From Pyrrhosoma nymphula (lineage: Eukaryota; Arthropoda; Insecta; Odonata; Coenagrionidae): a DNA stretch of 64,000 nucleotides. Position 1 is the stretch's first letter; the number at the start of each line of letters is the position of its first letter. Location of the stretch: NCBI GenBank assembly GCA_963573305.1, contig OY754329.1:15963200-16027199 (forward strand), read 5' to 3'. Shown one piece after another: positions 59,701-64,000 of the stretch. The translations under genes were made by a program, and so were the position numbers. Below the pieces are notes generated by a model. It did no database searches. It saw only the letters and a program-made list of their open reading frames with translations, and had not been told where the DNA came from.

Positions 59701-62700
59701 ATCTCAAAATTTAAGTTCTTAGTGTAAGGACCTTCCCAATGCTTATTCTTTTTAAGCGAGACCAGGACTGAAATCTAGAAATTAAAATTTATGGGCATGA
59801 CACACTCTCATTGACCAGCTCTACTCTGTGAGTTTTTTGGGGTGAGAGTTGTGGACATGTGGTGGTGTGTCATCAATATCAGCCTGGTCATTTTGATGTG
59901 TACAAAAATATTTTTATTTATCTTTGCAGGTCATTAAGCTGTTTGACCAACTTGGCTATCATGATCGAGTAATTGATTTGGCAAAAACAGCAATTACTGT
60001 TTCAGATCCGAATGACCCAGATCTGGTGAGAACATTTTTCACTCTTTACTCTTTATATACTTCAGTAAGAAAATTATTAAAAATATTTATCTTTATGAAA
60101 GAAGCAATGCTTGGACAAAGAAGGCTAGGTTAATCATGAAAGGAGAAGTGCACTAACTGGAGCAGGTTACTAGTATGCTGGAGAAAAGTGGGCCTAAAAT
60201 TGTGGTCTTTTAGGTTGTGTAAATAAGGGGTAAGGCCATGTTAGGAGGGAAAAAAATGAATCGTCGGCGGGCTTACTTTGGGGAACTTTTCCATGTTTCG
60301 AAAGAAATAAACTTTGTAGTTTTCCTCAGGTTTTTATTTTTCCCCAATAAGGACATATCACAAATTGTATAATTAAAAACTGGTAAATGAGGTGGTTCGA
60401 ATGAACTGACTTCTCCTCTCTGTAAGAGTCTCCCCCCCCCCCCCCCCCCCCCCTTCCTCCTCAACCATGGTTACGAAACACTGACCTTGCTCCCTCTGAG
60501 TAAGCTCGTATTCACCTTCCCTCTTTTCCTAACCCCTCCCCATTCCACTCCCACCCTCTCCTTTCTCCCCCCCTTTTGTCAATGGAATAAATGTGAAACA
60601 CTGATCACGTCGTGGTTTATTAACCTCTTGAAAATGAGGACTATTCGTTGAAACTAGTAAAAAGGGGAAAAATAAAAACATTTGGAAAACTACAAAGTTT
60701 ATTTCTTTCCAAACATGTTAGGGGTAGTTGGGTGAGCAGGAAAAGGAGAAAATAGAATAGGCGATCTGGATGGGGTGAAGAGAGGTTGGGCACAAGCTGA
60801 ACCAAAGGATGAAATCGTATCAAGTAGTGATGGATCAGTTCCACATTTTATTTCGGTTCTGGTTTTAGTGCTTGGCTTCAGGTTCCTGGTTCAGATTCTT
60901 AGTTGTGGCAGTAAACTTAGCACCTGCTTTGCTTTTCTCATTACTATATGGTTTCTTTTCATTACAATGCATATCTAGAATAATGTATCAAGTTAACTCT
61001 GACATATTACATCCATGAAAACATAAAATGTGCGACAACATGAGACTTGAGAGTATGCTATATTAATTAAAAATAAATGATTCAGAAAATTTGTTAAAAA
61101 ATCAATTTCATAATGATGGTGATTGTTTTGAAATACTGCCGCAAAGAGCTTCAATACCAGACCAAGATCAAAGAAGTGTTTTTGGGACCATCCAATCTTA
61201 ATAAAAAGTTGTATAGCAAAATTGATACAAAATTTTTTGGCTTGTAACAAACAGCTGAAAGATAATAATAATAAAAAGGGTACAAAAGCTGGACCACCAG
61301 CCTCCCCGTGGGGTACCTGGTAACGGTTTTTGCCGGCTAATGGTGGACGTCTGCGTGTGGGGCCAACCACCCCAGACGCAGTAAATCTGGTTCCAAGGAA
61401 AGATAACAGAAATGCCACCCACAACGTGACATGGGGTCATACAAATGCCTACTCTCCAAAAGTACGAGGTGTGATAAAAAAATAACGGGATTTTTTAAAT
61501 TTTGCGTGCTTTATGATTCCGATTTTCAACAATTGTATTTATTTGTCATATGGTTGTACTTTCAATAAGGAATACTACCTGGAAGTTATGCGCCATTTAC
61601 GTGAAGCAATCTGACGAAAACTCTGAGAATTGTGGCAAAACAACTCGTGGAAATTGCCCCACAATAATGCTCCCGCTCACACCTCACTGCTTATTCGTGA
61701 TTTTTTGGTAAAAAACAAACAGTTATTTTGCCTCATCCACCATATTCGCCGGACAAGGTCCCTTGTGACTTTCCCGGGGCTGAAGAGAACCATGAAAGGA
61801 CGACATTTTGCCACCATTGATGAGAAAATAACAGAATCGCTGAAGGAGCTGAACTCAAATACCAAAAAATGAATCCCAGAAGTGCTTCCAAGATTGGAAA
61901 ACTGCTGGCATATCTATGAGGGTTTACTTTGATGGGGACAAAATTGATATTGATTAGTAAATAAATATTTTTTAAGAAAAACGAAAATTCCCATTATTTT
62001 TTTATCACACCTCGTATTTCACTTACGGACCTAAAAATTAGTATAATTTCATTACAAGATATGTGCAATTAACCACACAAAATTTTATCAATATCCAAGA
62101 TTTTGATAAAATACTGTGTGGTTATCCTCTTGAGTCTTGCAATAATTCAAGTTTAGGCTCGCAGTTTGTATGAAGATTGGAAGCTACAATTGGGAGAAGA
62201 TGATGCTGATACTCCTGAATTTCAGGCAAGCAAAGGATGGTTTGACTAGTTCTAGAACAGAATATGATTACACAATATAAAAATTGGAGGAAAATCTGCT
62301 AGTGAAGACAAAGAAGCTGCAAAAGAATTTGTTAATTTTTTTCTGAAATTATGGAAGAAAGTTATTCAGCTCATCAAATTTTTTAACATTGATATTTTGG
62401 AAGAAAATGCAAGCAAAAAAATATTTGGCGAAAGAAGAAAAAGTTGCTCCTTTACACCTTCACATGGCTGGTGTCCTAACAGCCCCTGCTACATGCCCAC
62501 GCTATCGATTAAGGTAAAACTATCAATAGCATCTCTCCAATGTTGAGCATAGCAAAGAAAGCTCTCTGCTAGTTTAGTACAAACAGCTAATGGATTTAAT
62601 AATAATGTTAGTGCAGAGTTAATATGTAATAACATTATAGCTTTGACAGCAGTACTGGACCACCTTCCGTGGTTAATTTCCTTCTTCGATGAATTCTAGC

Positions 62701-63496
62701 AGAGTGTCTTTTGACTTACAGTTAGTCATTGTGTTGAGTCAACAAAAACTTATGTACGTCATTTCCCTCTTTCGAACCACCTTTTGTAATTAACCGTTTC
62801 TCCATTGGATTGCTATGCATTGATAAAAGCCGCTTTCGAATTTGGCTAAGTTCAATAAACAAGAACAAGGAATAGTCAACAAATAATGTCGTCATACCTT
62901 AATGGTTACTTGATTGAACGTGGGCCTTGTATCATGGAAAAGAAATCGGCTCAAAAATAATTCCAATAAGATGTGTATTTCGTCTTCCCTTATGAAATTT
63001 TAAATAAATTGCTTAGTTGTATAATATATCTATGTTGGCTGTCAAGTGTACATGGATATTTTAGTGACTATACAGTTTGTTGTGTTCTCTCTTTTCTCTA
63101 AAACTCTCACTTGCTTCTAGCCCACTCTGCATTCGATCATGTTCCGAGAGCACCTGCGGCTTGGACACTGGAGTGAGGCACAAGAGGCATTGGTGAGCAA
63201 TCCCGAGGGAGACCGCCGCAGAGATTGCCTACGCCAACTGGTAACAGCCCTGTGGGAGCGAGGCGAGCTGAGGACGCTGGTGAACCTCCCCTCAGGTGTG
63301 AGTGCAGCGAAGGCGAAGGGGGCCAGTGGGAGGACATCGGGAGGTGGGGGAACGATCCGTGGGGAGGAGGAGGAGGTGGAGACTGTACTTGAGGCTAGAG
63401 CAAGGGCCATCGACCTCTCAGGGAGCCGGACTTCAGGGCACAGCTACTATGATTTCTTGTATTCGTTCCACATCACTAAGGGAAACATGAGGAAAG
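26655..63496 (+). CDS. Nup160: Nup160, nuclear pore Y-complex nucleoporin (18 exons, 3' end missing)
   Basis: Scaffold nucleoporin of the Nup107-160 complex on both faces of the nuclear pore, with an N-terminal beta-propeller followed by an alpha-helical solenoid. Recognised by RNRFIYW, DVLELIEQSLEINLTGNHVR, VATVSSVHRLTFPHP, SAELKQTSVINRLWSGFMPEA, FCLCRDGRLRMWS, FSQFRLWAVWT, CRNLLLLQHL, YVRLLQTWCEWN, FILGVALLIGGGERDKAYDL, REHLRLGHWSEAQEAL and YYDFLYSFHITKGNMRK. Exons: 26655-26739, 26820-26925, 29631-29844, 32730-32844, 33085-33280, 34923-35155, 39812-39975, 40455-40766, 42275-42698, 44712-44887, 46246-46384, 47319-47421, 53015-53257, 54471-54758, 57539-57657, 59111-59379, 59930-60025, 63121-63496. 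All 17 junctions keep frame, giving 1219 codons; the human protein is about 1400 residues, so the last ~200 lie off the right edge. Confidence 0.95.
26820..26925 (+). CDS. Nup160: Nup160 exon 2
   Basis: Acceptor TATTTTGCAG; donor TTG|GTATAC, phase 2. Encodes AGGFCYKDTSKHYTRNRFIYW, the conserved start of the propeller (text truncated to the key RNRFIYW). Confidence 0.9.
28064..28125 (+). repeat. pogo/Tigger-type terminus fragment
   Basis: TAGTGAACTCCCGATTATCC followed by repeated GGATTATCCGTGCG. Closely resembles the CAGTGAACTCTTGATTATCC end at 52567 (minus strand). The other end was not found. Confidence 0.5.
28600..28833 (+). mobile_element. Fold-back MITE
   Basis: Inverted ends TGAAGATACAGGTCTTC...TTTTACTCC and GGAGTAAAAC...GAAGACCTGTATCTTCA, with inner repeats GCAGTCGTGAAGCGGTCGAC and GCAGTCGCGAAGTGGTCGAC. 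Superfamily unclear; the target duplication is at most the dinucleotide CA. Confidence 0.7.
29631..29844 (+). CDS. Nup160: Nup160 exon 3
   Basis: Acceptor TGCATTAG; donor AAG|GTATTT, phase 0. Encodes DVLELIEQSLEINLTGNHVR and VATVSSVHRLTFPHPDFIHK, the strongest Nup160 signature in the window. Confidence 0.95.
29845..30246 (+). other. Nup160 intron 3, left part
   Basis: No feature except a plus-strand open stretch from 30036 that I rejected as an exon. Confidence 0.5.
30247..31130 (-). mobile_element. LINE 3' fragment, minus strand
   Basis: Minus-strand frames with stops encode an RT thumb/C-terminal region: LGISVNENLN, then FKSLQIVPLPCIYIY, then HDIHNYHTRNIHDYAMRQHN and RIYNKLPKSLKD. The 3' tail is the simple repeat at 30247-30266 (TTTA/TTAA on the minus strand). 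Truncated at its 5' end. The fragment at 63540-64000 belongs to the same broad class. Confidence 0.75.
31131..31399 (+). other. Nup160 intron 3 between LINE and SINE
   Basis: Nothing recognisable. Confidence 0.4.
31400..31612 (-). repeat. tRNA-derived SINE
   Basis: Minus strand from 31612: GGCCTCGGTGGCGGCGGGG (A-box-like), anticodon-like CCTGCTAACC, then GGTTCGAATCCCGCC, a perfect B box, followed by a non-tRNA body CTGGGGAGGATTTTTCAC. The broken D arm and unrelated tail argue for a SINE rather than a working tRNA gene. Confidence 0.75.
31613..32729 (+). other. Nup160 intron 3, right part
   Basis: AT-rich, no gene or repeat recognised. Confidence 0.5.
32730..32844 (+). CDS. Nup160: Nup160 exon 4
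   Basis: Acceptor TTTTTAAG; donor GCAA|GTAAGT, phase 1. Encodes the less conserved loop DHLSSHHPEMSVPSIFAEA; placed by frame and splice sites. Confidence 0.85.
33085..33280 (+). CDS. Nup160: Nup160 exon 5
   Basis: Acceptor GCAATTTCAG; donor TAAG|GTGATT, phase 2. Encodes SASWLSNNDDALFALGYGTG and ELKQTSVINRLWSGFMPEAL, propeller blade motifs of Nup160. Confidence 0.95.
33281..33814 (+). other. Nup160 intron 5, left part
   Basis: No feature recognised. Confidence 0.5.
33815..34470 (-). pseudogene. mariner-like transposase relic
   Basis: Minus strand, several frames: GRPSVITDEISL (N-terminal), then HMTPESKKQSIKW and MTSPVNVK, then NERPHSAAHTQELI, and FLGGQQFHSNEEVKTAVKD near 33880. These follow the order of mariner transposases (the second catalytic Asp block corresponds to NERPH). 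Many stops and frameshifts; terminal repeats not recognised. Confidence 0.75.
34471..34922 (+). other. Nup160 intron 5, right part
   Basis: No feature recognised; ends in acceptor CTATTGCAG. Confidence 0.5.
34923..35155 (+). CDS. Nup160: Nup160 exon 6
   Basis: Completes AGG from exon 5. Donor GGAA|GTGAGT, phase 1. Encodes a Gly-rich insert, then VIHPIANETFLFCLCRDGRL and RMWSTAQKECKLAS, matching the FxLCxDxKLRMWS blade. Confidence 0.95.
35156..35640 (+). other. Nup160 intron 6, left part
   Basis: Contains a degenerate GGGAGAAGTCATGGAATT-type repeat at about 35565-35610 that also recurs near 29950. No gene. Confidence 0.4.
35647..35830 (-). repeat. Long inverted repeat with hammerhead-like core motifs
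   Basis: Two arms of about 80 bp (35647-35728 and 35749-35830) are imperfect reverse complements, both containing GATGATGT-YGCTCAGC-RAT-RAAAC. On the minus strand CTGATGA (35729-35723) and GAAAC (35708-35704) enclose a possible stem TTGC-TCA-GCGA, the arrangement of a hammerhead ribozyme core. Such motifs are known in Penelope-like and related retroelements. The other arm is decayed (GTGATGA, AAAAC). Stem III and the cleavage site were not confirmed. Confidence 0.55.
35831..37376 (+). other. Nup160 intron 6, middle
   Basis: Short open frames near 36658-37150 are not convincing. No repeat recognised. Confidence 0.4.
37379..38361 (+). mobile_element. Non-autonomous pogo/Tigger-like element
   Basis: Ends CAGTAAAAACTCGATTATAC and (reverse complement) CAGTAGAAACACGATTATAC, flanked by TA at 37377-37378 and 38362-38363. 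983 bp. Subterminal segments repeat TACGAAG/ATACAAAG near both ends. No transposase frame. Confidence 0.85.
38364..39811 (+). other. Nup160 intron 6, right part
   Basis: A stretch 39610-39700 with repeated CTCGA/TTGACTC resembles a degenerate transposon end but could not be defined. No gene. Confidence 0.4.
39812..39975 (+). CDS. Nup160: Nup160 exon 7
   Basis: Acceptor TTTTATAG; donor GAG|GTAGGA, phase 0. Encodes QNHMLRKAVSNDGNTLYLG and a GIYQLIRLATIYAPE end. Confidence 0.9.
39976..40454 (+). other. Nup160 intron 7
   Basis: The frame of exon 8 happens to stay open back to 40089, but homology resumes only at 40455, so this is treated as intron. Confidence 0.6.
40455..40766 (+). CDS. Nup160: Nup160 exon 8
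   Basis: Acceptor TTTTTTCAG; donor GGG|GTGAGT, phase 0. Encodes LVDFQFSQFRLWAVWTVSDG and a later AYLAHIFHPGRFPLAVISKA helix. Confidence 0.95.
40767..42274 (+). other. Nup160 intron 8
   Basis: 41122-41250 is a diverged copy of 55897-56022 (shared GGATACTATGC-CTGGT, ACATGGC-GTTAA and AATCAGGCTCT). The rest is AT-rich intron. Confidence 0.55.
42275..42698 (+). CDS. Nup160: Nup160 exon 9
   Basis: Acceptor TTGACTCAG; donor AAAG|GTAAGC, phase 1. The largest exon in the window. Encodes a propeller-to-solenoid linker: VSMQCWARLLQCCEQYQEAG and LSLFRPADALEYLASLKEPG. Confidence 0.93.
43007..43128 (+). repeat. Direct repeat copy 1
   Basis: Near-identical to 43862-43984, period 855 bp. Begins CAGAGTGTTTAACAGTGAGC, ends AAGAGCCCCAAGG. 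Confidence 0.85.
43862..43984 (+). repeat. Direct repeat copy 2
   Basis: Partner of 43007-43128. Either two insertions of one element or a segmental duplication; no target duplication could be defined. Confidence 0.85.
44712..44887 (+). CDS. Nup160: Nup160 exon 10
   Basis: Acceptor TTTTGTCACAG; donor AAT|GTAAGT, phase 0. Encodes VCSDMCKVIGALAILEKRLP and a helix ADIASALLCDSS. Confidence 0.93.
44888..46245 (+). other. Nup160 intron 10
   Basis: Holds the piggyBac-type MITE at 45380-45659. AT-rich otherwise. TACAGTATTATGATATATCATAATACTGTA at about 44918-44947 forms a perfect inverted repeat (given here only by position and end TACAGTATTATGATA). Confidence 0.6.
45380..45659 (+). mobile_element. 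piggyBac-type MITE
   Basis: TTAA at both edges (45376-45379, 45660-45663), with inverted ends CCCATTCAATGC and GCATTGAATGGG. A perfect 22-base palindrome centred on GAATTC (GATGCCTTGAA and its complement) occurs twice, at 45393-45414 and 45435-45456. 280 bp, no coding capacity. Confidence 0.85.
46246..46384 (+). CDS. Nup160: Nup160 exon 11
   Basis: Acceptor TTTCGTTAG; donor CCAG|GTAAAT, phase 1. Encodes VLDPCAPDSFWKCLEDVKNM and LMLLKALTLDHDQ. Confidence 0.93.
46385..47318 (+). other. Nup160 intron 11
   Basis: A weak 117-bp MITE candidate lies at 47082-47198 between TTAA sites (ends CTCCTCAGGG and TTGAGAG). No gene otherwise. Confidence 0.5.
47082..47198 (+). mobile_element. Possible small TTAA-flanked MITE
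   Basis: TTAA at 47078-47081 and 47199-47202. Ends CTCCTCAGGG and (reverse complement) CTCTCAAGCC are only loosely similar, so this is tentative. Confidence 0.3.
47319..47421 (+). CDS. Nup160: Nup160 exon 12
   Basis: Acceptor TGGTGTCTAG; donor TTAG|GTCAGT, phase 2. Encodes SVNYLFSSQLGISMIAESLH. Confidence 0.92.
48220..48355 (+). pseudogene. Tigger transposase N-terminal fragment
   Basis: ATG GCT CAT CGA AAG AGG AAA opens the frame. A stop follows in the first frame and the homologous DLSKCLGLLASTL continues in another, up to the TTAA where piggyBac inserted. Confidence 0.65.
48971..49201 (+). mobile_element. hAT MITE inside the Tc1-like element
   Basis: Ends CAGGGCCGTCCCTGG and (reverse complement) CAGTGCCATCCCTAGG, flanked by 8-bp duplications CCCTTCGT (48963-48970) and CCCTTTGT (49202-49209), one mismatch. 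GC-rich 231-bp body. Confidence 0.7.
49893..50367 (-). pseudogene. Tc1-like transposase relic
   Basis: Minus strand: paired-type HTH VREIARQLNVSHVTIVNFKK, then AGSGRLQVTTPEEDGHI, then in a second frame RLKYAGLEARSAAVKEIL and ARLEFARHY. This follows Tc1 order up to just before the first catalytic Asp region; the DDE half is missing. Confidence 0.75.
51014..52335 (-). pseudogene. piggyBac transposase relic
   Basis: Minus strand, at least four frames. N-side PGPTPYAKRNIQELSVL and LMREELLTFIALIYARGILG; then MKHLRFDSKV; the central block SVTADEQLYPMKCRCPFIQY, MPNKPDKFGIKYW with its DDE-type Asp; then VVSRLTEP, HLKKRKISLVGTIRKN; and at the C side WPVHVFYNILDLATINSWVL. Frameshifts separate the pieces, so it is inactive. 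No C-terminal Cys-rich zinc region recognised. Confidence 0.85.
52385..52567 (+). mobile_element. Small pogo-like MITE
   Basis: TA-flanked (52383-52384, 52568-52569). Ends CAGTGACGTAGTC and (reverse complement) CAGTGAACTCTTGATTATCC share only the first six bases well, so the left end is tentative. Confidence 0.4.
53015..53257 (+). CDS. Nup160: Nup160 exon 13
   Basis: First base completes Arg from exon 12; donor CTCT|GTACGT, phase 2. Encodes FSTCRNLLLLQHLILECSGG, a Gly-rich insert, and TLLTQAYLLLKWVTETPC. Confidence 0.92.
53258..54470 (+). other. Nup160 intron 13
   Basis: AT-rich, no repeat or gene recognised. Confidence 0.5.
54471..54758 (+). CDS. Nup160: Nup160 exon 14
   Basis: Acceptor ATTTCAAAG; donor TAAT|GTATCC, phase 2 (next exon completes ATA). 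Encodes ENSLQQMMLLRINDSKSSSR, TLAELFLASEGG and HSAMLPYVTLVGQL. Its last 33 bases and donor are duplicated downstream. Confidence 0.9.
54726..54939 (+). repeat. 109-bp tandem duplication across a splice donor
   Basis: Unit 1 54726-54834, unit 2 54835-54939. Unit 1 starts GCTTCCATACGTAACTCTTG; unit 2 differs by a few bases. Each unit contains the last 33 bases of exon 14, the donor AAT|GTATCC and about 76 bases of intron. Confidence 0.9.
55043..55637 (+). mobile_element. Non-autonomous hAT element
   Basis: Ends TAGGGACCCTGAAA and TTTCAGGGTTCCTA, with a perfect 8-bp duplication CTTATAGC (55035-55042, 55638-55645). 595 bp. Interior rich in TTCGCGAA/ATTTGCGA-like motifs. No transposase. Confidence 0.9.
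55646..57168 (+). other. Nup160 intron 14, middle
   Basis: 55897-56022 is a diverged copy of the repeat at 41122-41250. The rest is unassigned. Confidence 0.5.
57171..57355 (+). mobile_element. Small pogo-like MITE
   Basis: Ends CAGTCAAACCTCTTTAAAG and (reverse complement) AGTCAAACCTCTTTAGAAC, TA at 57169-57170. Several internal TATAGAGGTT repeats. About 185 bp; the last base of the right end has changed. Confidence 0.65.
57539..57657 (+). CDS. Nup160: Nup160 exon 15
   Basis: Acceptor TTATATAG; donor TCAA|GTAAGT, phase 1. Encodes WPISRNFIFPEFLLSSRQY and QEYVRLLQTWCEWNSCS, highly conserved in Nup160. Confidence 0.95.
57658..58299 (+). other. Nup160 intron 15, left part
   Basis: 57710-57790 carries degenerate GGGAAAAACTGG/CCTGGGAATTTTG repeats like those near 29950 and 35565. 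No gene. Confidence 0.45.
58300..58690 (-). repeat. 5S-rRNA-derived SINE
   Basis: Minus strand from 58690: GGGCAAGGGCCTAGCCACG, TTGAAACACCGGTTCCCATC, GAACACCGAAGTTAAGCAAC, GTTGGGCCCGG, GGTTGGATGGGTGACC, i.e. almost the full 5S rRNA head with its internal promoter. A body follows (an extra block of TATACCT-type repeats, then GTGCTCTTGTCCCCTGTCTG and GGCAGACAGGCATGGGGTTG), ending GAAGGCCCCCC. Same family as the split copy at 6977/16421. Confidence 0.85.
58691..58850 (+). repeat. Dispersed repeat copy
   Basis: Diverged match to about 4250-4385. Includes CAGACCCTGGGAAAGTAGC and CCTTAATCCACCCC. Lies directly upstream of the 5S-SINE head. Confidence 0.55.
59111..59379 (+). CDS. Nup160: Nup160 exon 16
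   Basis: Acceptor CTATTTACAG; donor CAG|GTAAGG, phase 0. Encodes KFILGVALLIGGGERDKAYD, a Ser-rich loop, and ARRLVLYYLQ. Confidence 0.95.
59380..59929 (+). other. Nup160 intron 16
   Basis: No feature recognised. Confidence 0.5.
59930..60025 (+). CDS. Nup160: Nup160 exon 17
   Basis: Acceptor TCTTTGCAG; donor CTG|GTGAGA, phase 0. Encodes VIKLFDQLGYHDRVIDLAKT and ITVSDPNDPDL. Confidence 0.95.
60291..60717 (+). repeat. Inverted repeat with a 22-C run in the loop
   Basis: Arms of about 54 bp: 60291-60345 (CATGTTTCGAAAGAAATAAA ... TTTTTATTTTTCCCC) and 60663-60717 (its near-complement). Between them lie a C22 run (60432-60453) and C/T-rich sequence. Family unknown. Confidence 0.7.
60718..61462 (+). 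other. Nup160 intron 17, before the mariner element
   Basis: Open frames on the minus strand (60993-61424) have no homology I recognise. The GC-rich patch 61290-61400 (CCTCCCCGTGGGG, GGTAACGG, GGGGCCAACCACCCC) is unassigned. Confidence 0.4.
61465..62014 (+). mobile_element. Deleted mariner element (vertumnana-like)
   Basis: TA at 61463-61464 and 62015-62016; ends CGAGGTGTGATAAAAAAATA and its complement. The inside keeps only the middle and C-terminal transposase: NKEYYLEVMRHLREAI, NAPAHTSLLIRDFLVKN (catalytic Asp changed to Asn in HNNAPAH), LKRTMKGRHFATIDEKITES. About 550 bp against 1.3 kb for a full mariner. Confidence 0.88.
62157..62520 (+). pseudogene. Tigger (pogo) transposase relic
   Basis: Plus strand: PEFQASKGWFD, LHNIKIGGKSASEDKEAAKE, FNIDILEENASKKIF, in the order of Tigger transposases (CENP-B HTH end, then the FNVDETGLFWKK block with the catalytic Asp). 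Stops and frameshifts throughout; no termini recognised. Confidence 0.75.
62521..63120 (+). other. Nup160 intron 17, right end
   Basis: AT-rich intron, no feature; ends with acceptor TTGCTTCTAG. Confidence 0.5.
63121..63496 (+). CDS. Nup160: Nup160 exon 18 (last in window)
   Basis: Starts CCC ACT CTG (PTLHSIMFREHLRLGHWSEA), then RRDCLRQLVTALWERGELR, an Ala/Gly/Glu-rich insert, ARARAIDLSG and YYDFLYSFHITKGNMRK. Donor AAAG|GTAACT, phase 1, so at least one more exon lies to the right. Confidence 0.95.
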
Positions 63497-63539
63497 GTAA
63501 CTTAATGGCTATCATCAACTTATGCTTTTGAACCTGGAT

Positions 63540-64000
63540 AATAATAATAATAATTTATTTTGTCTAAAGATCTTACAACAGAAGATATAAGACACATCAT
63601 GAAAAGATACAATAGATTAATAAATAATTGTATGTTCACAAAGTAATAAGAATATTAATGATTAGTTGGAACGATCTGATAGATATTCGTTCACAGAATA
63701 ATAATTCTTTTCCTGAAGGAAATATTTTAACTTCCTTTTAAATGACACCATAGAATGATTAGCTTTCAAATGACTAGGAAGTTTGTTGTAAAATCTGAGG
63801 CCCAATTCACGTGGGCCTAACTTTGATCTGTTAGTCCTAATTGAATGATAATGTAGGTCATTAGTATTTCTAGTTACATAATTGTGAACATCACAATTAG
63901 GTATGAACATGTCAAGATTATGAAGTAAAAAAATTAAAATTGATAATAAATAGACACAGGGGAGTGGGAGAATGTTCAGTGCTTTAAAAATTGGCTTGGA
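63540..64000 (-). mobile_element. LINE 3' end, minus strand, running off the window
   Basis: Minus strand open from the right edge to 63662: KPIFKALNILPLPCVYLL, CDVHNYVTRNTNDLHY, LRFYNKLPSHLKAN, SFKRKLKYFLQEKNYYSVNE then stop. This is the C-terminal part of a non-LTR RT protein. The 3' tail is a trinucleotide run (ATA/ATT repeats at 63539-63557). The 5' part lies beyond the window. Confidence 0.8.

Overview
The window looks like an AT-rich arthropod (most likely insect) nuclear genome. Genes are split into short exons with GT-AG introns of up to 12 kb, the two host genes have clear metazoan homologues, and the introns are packed with arthropod-type transposons (mariner, Tc1, pogo/Tigger, piggyBac, hAT, Transib, Ty3/gypsy, Penelope, LINEs, 5S- and tRNA-derived SINEs). 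I cannot name the species. No operons, CRISPR arrays or complete stand-alone RNA genes were seen.

Two host genes lie head-to-tail on the + strand. (1) The 3' part of a caspase gene, four exons between 79 and 17100, carries the catalytic His and a QSCRG active-site Cys, then the small-subunit region; the prodomain end lies left of the window. (2) Nup160, a scaffold nucleoporin of the Nup107-160 Y-complex, begins at 26655. Eighteen exons through 63496 give 1219 codons that stay in frame across every junction; the 3' end lies beyond the window. The roughly 9.5 kb between them holds repeats and the presumed promoter of Nup160.

The last caspase intron (5056-16968) holds an inverted pair of Penelope fragments and a three-layer nest. 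A 5S-rRNA-derived SINE (6977-7007 and 16421-16630) was split by a Transib element (7008-16420, 5-bp duplication CACCG, termini CACAGTGGGCCAAA, relic of a RAG1-like transposase). The Transib was in turn split by a full-length, young Ty3/gypsy retrotransposon (9951-16167, minus strand, duplication ATTA). The gypsy element has near-identical LTRs, a primer-binding site matching initiator tRNA-Met, and open gag and pol frames joined by a canonical -1 frameshift heptamer.

The intergenic region holds a hAT MITE with a perfect 8-bp duplication, a tRNA-type SINE, a hAT transposase relic, a palindromic minisatellite and a LINE relic. The Nup160 introns hold a four-layer nest at 47773-52816 (pogo/Tigger > piggyBac > long-TIR Tc1-like > hAT MITE), two mariner relics, LINE 3' ends, several MITEs whose target duplications can be read directly, a second 5S-SINE, and a palindrome with hammerhead-like core motifs.

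Nothing here is a clearly new gene system. The most unusual items are the RAG-like Transib relic inside the 5S SINE, the readable insertion chronology, and a 109-bp tandem duplication across a Nup160 splice donor.
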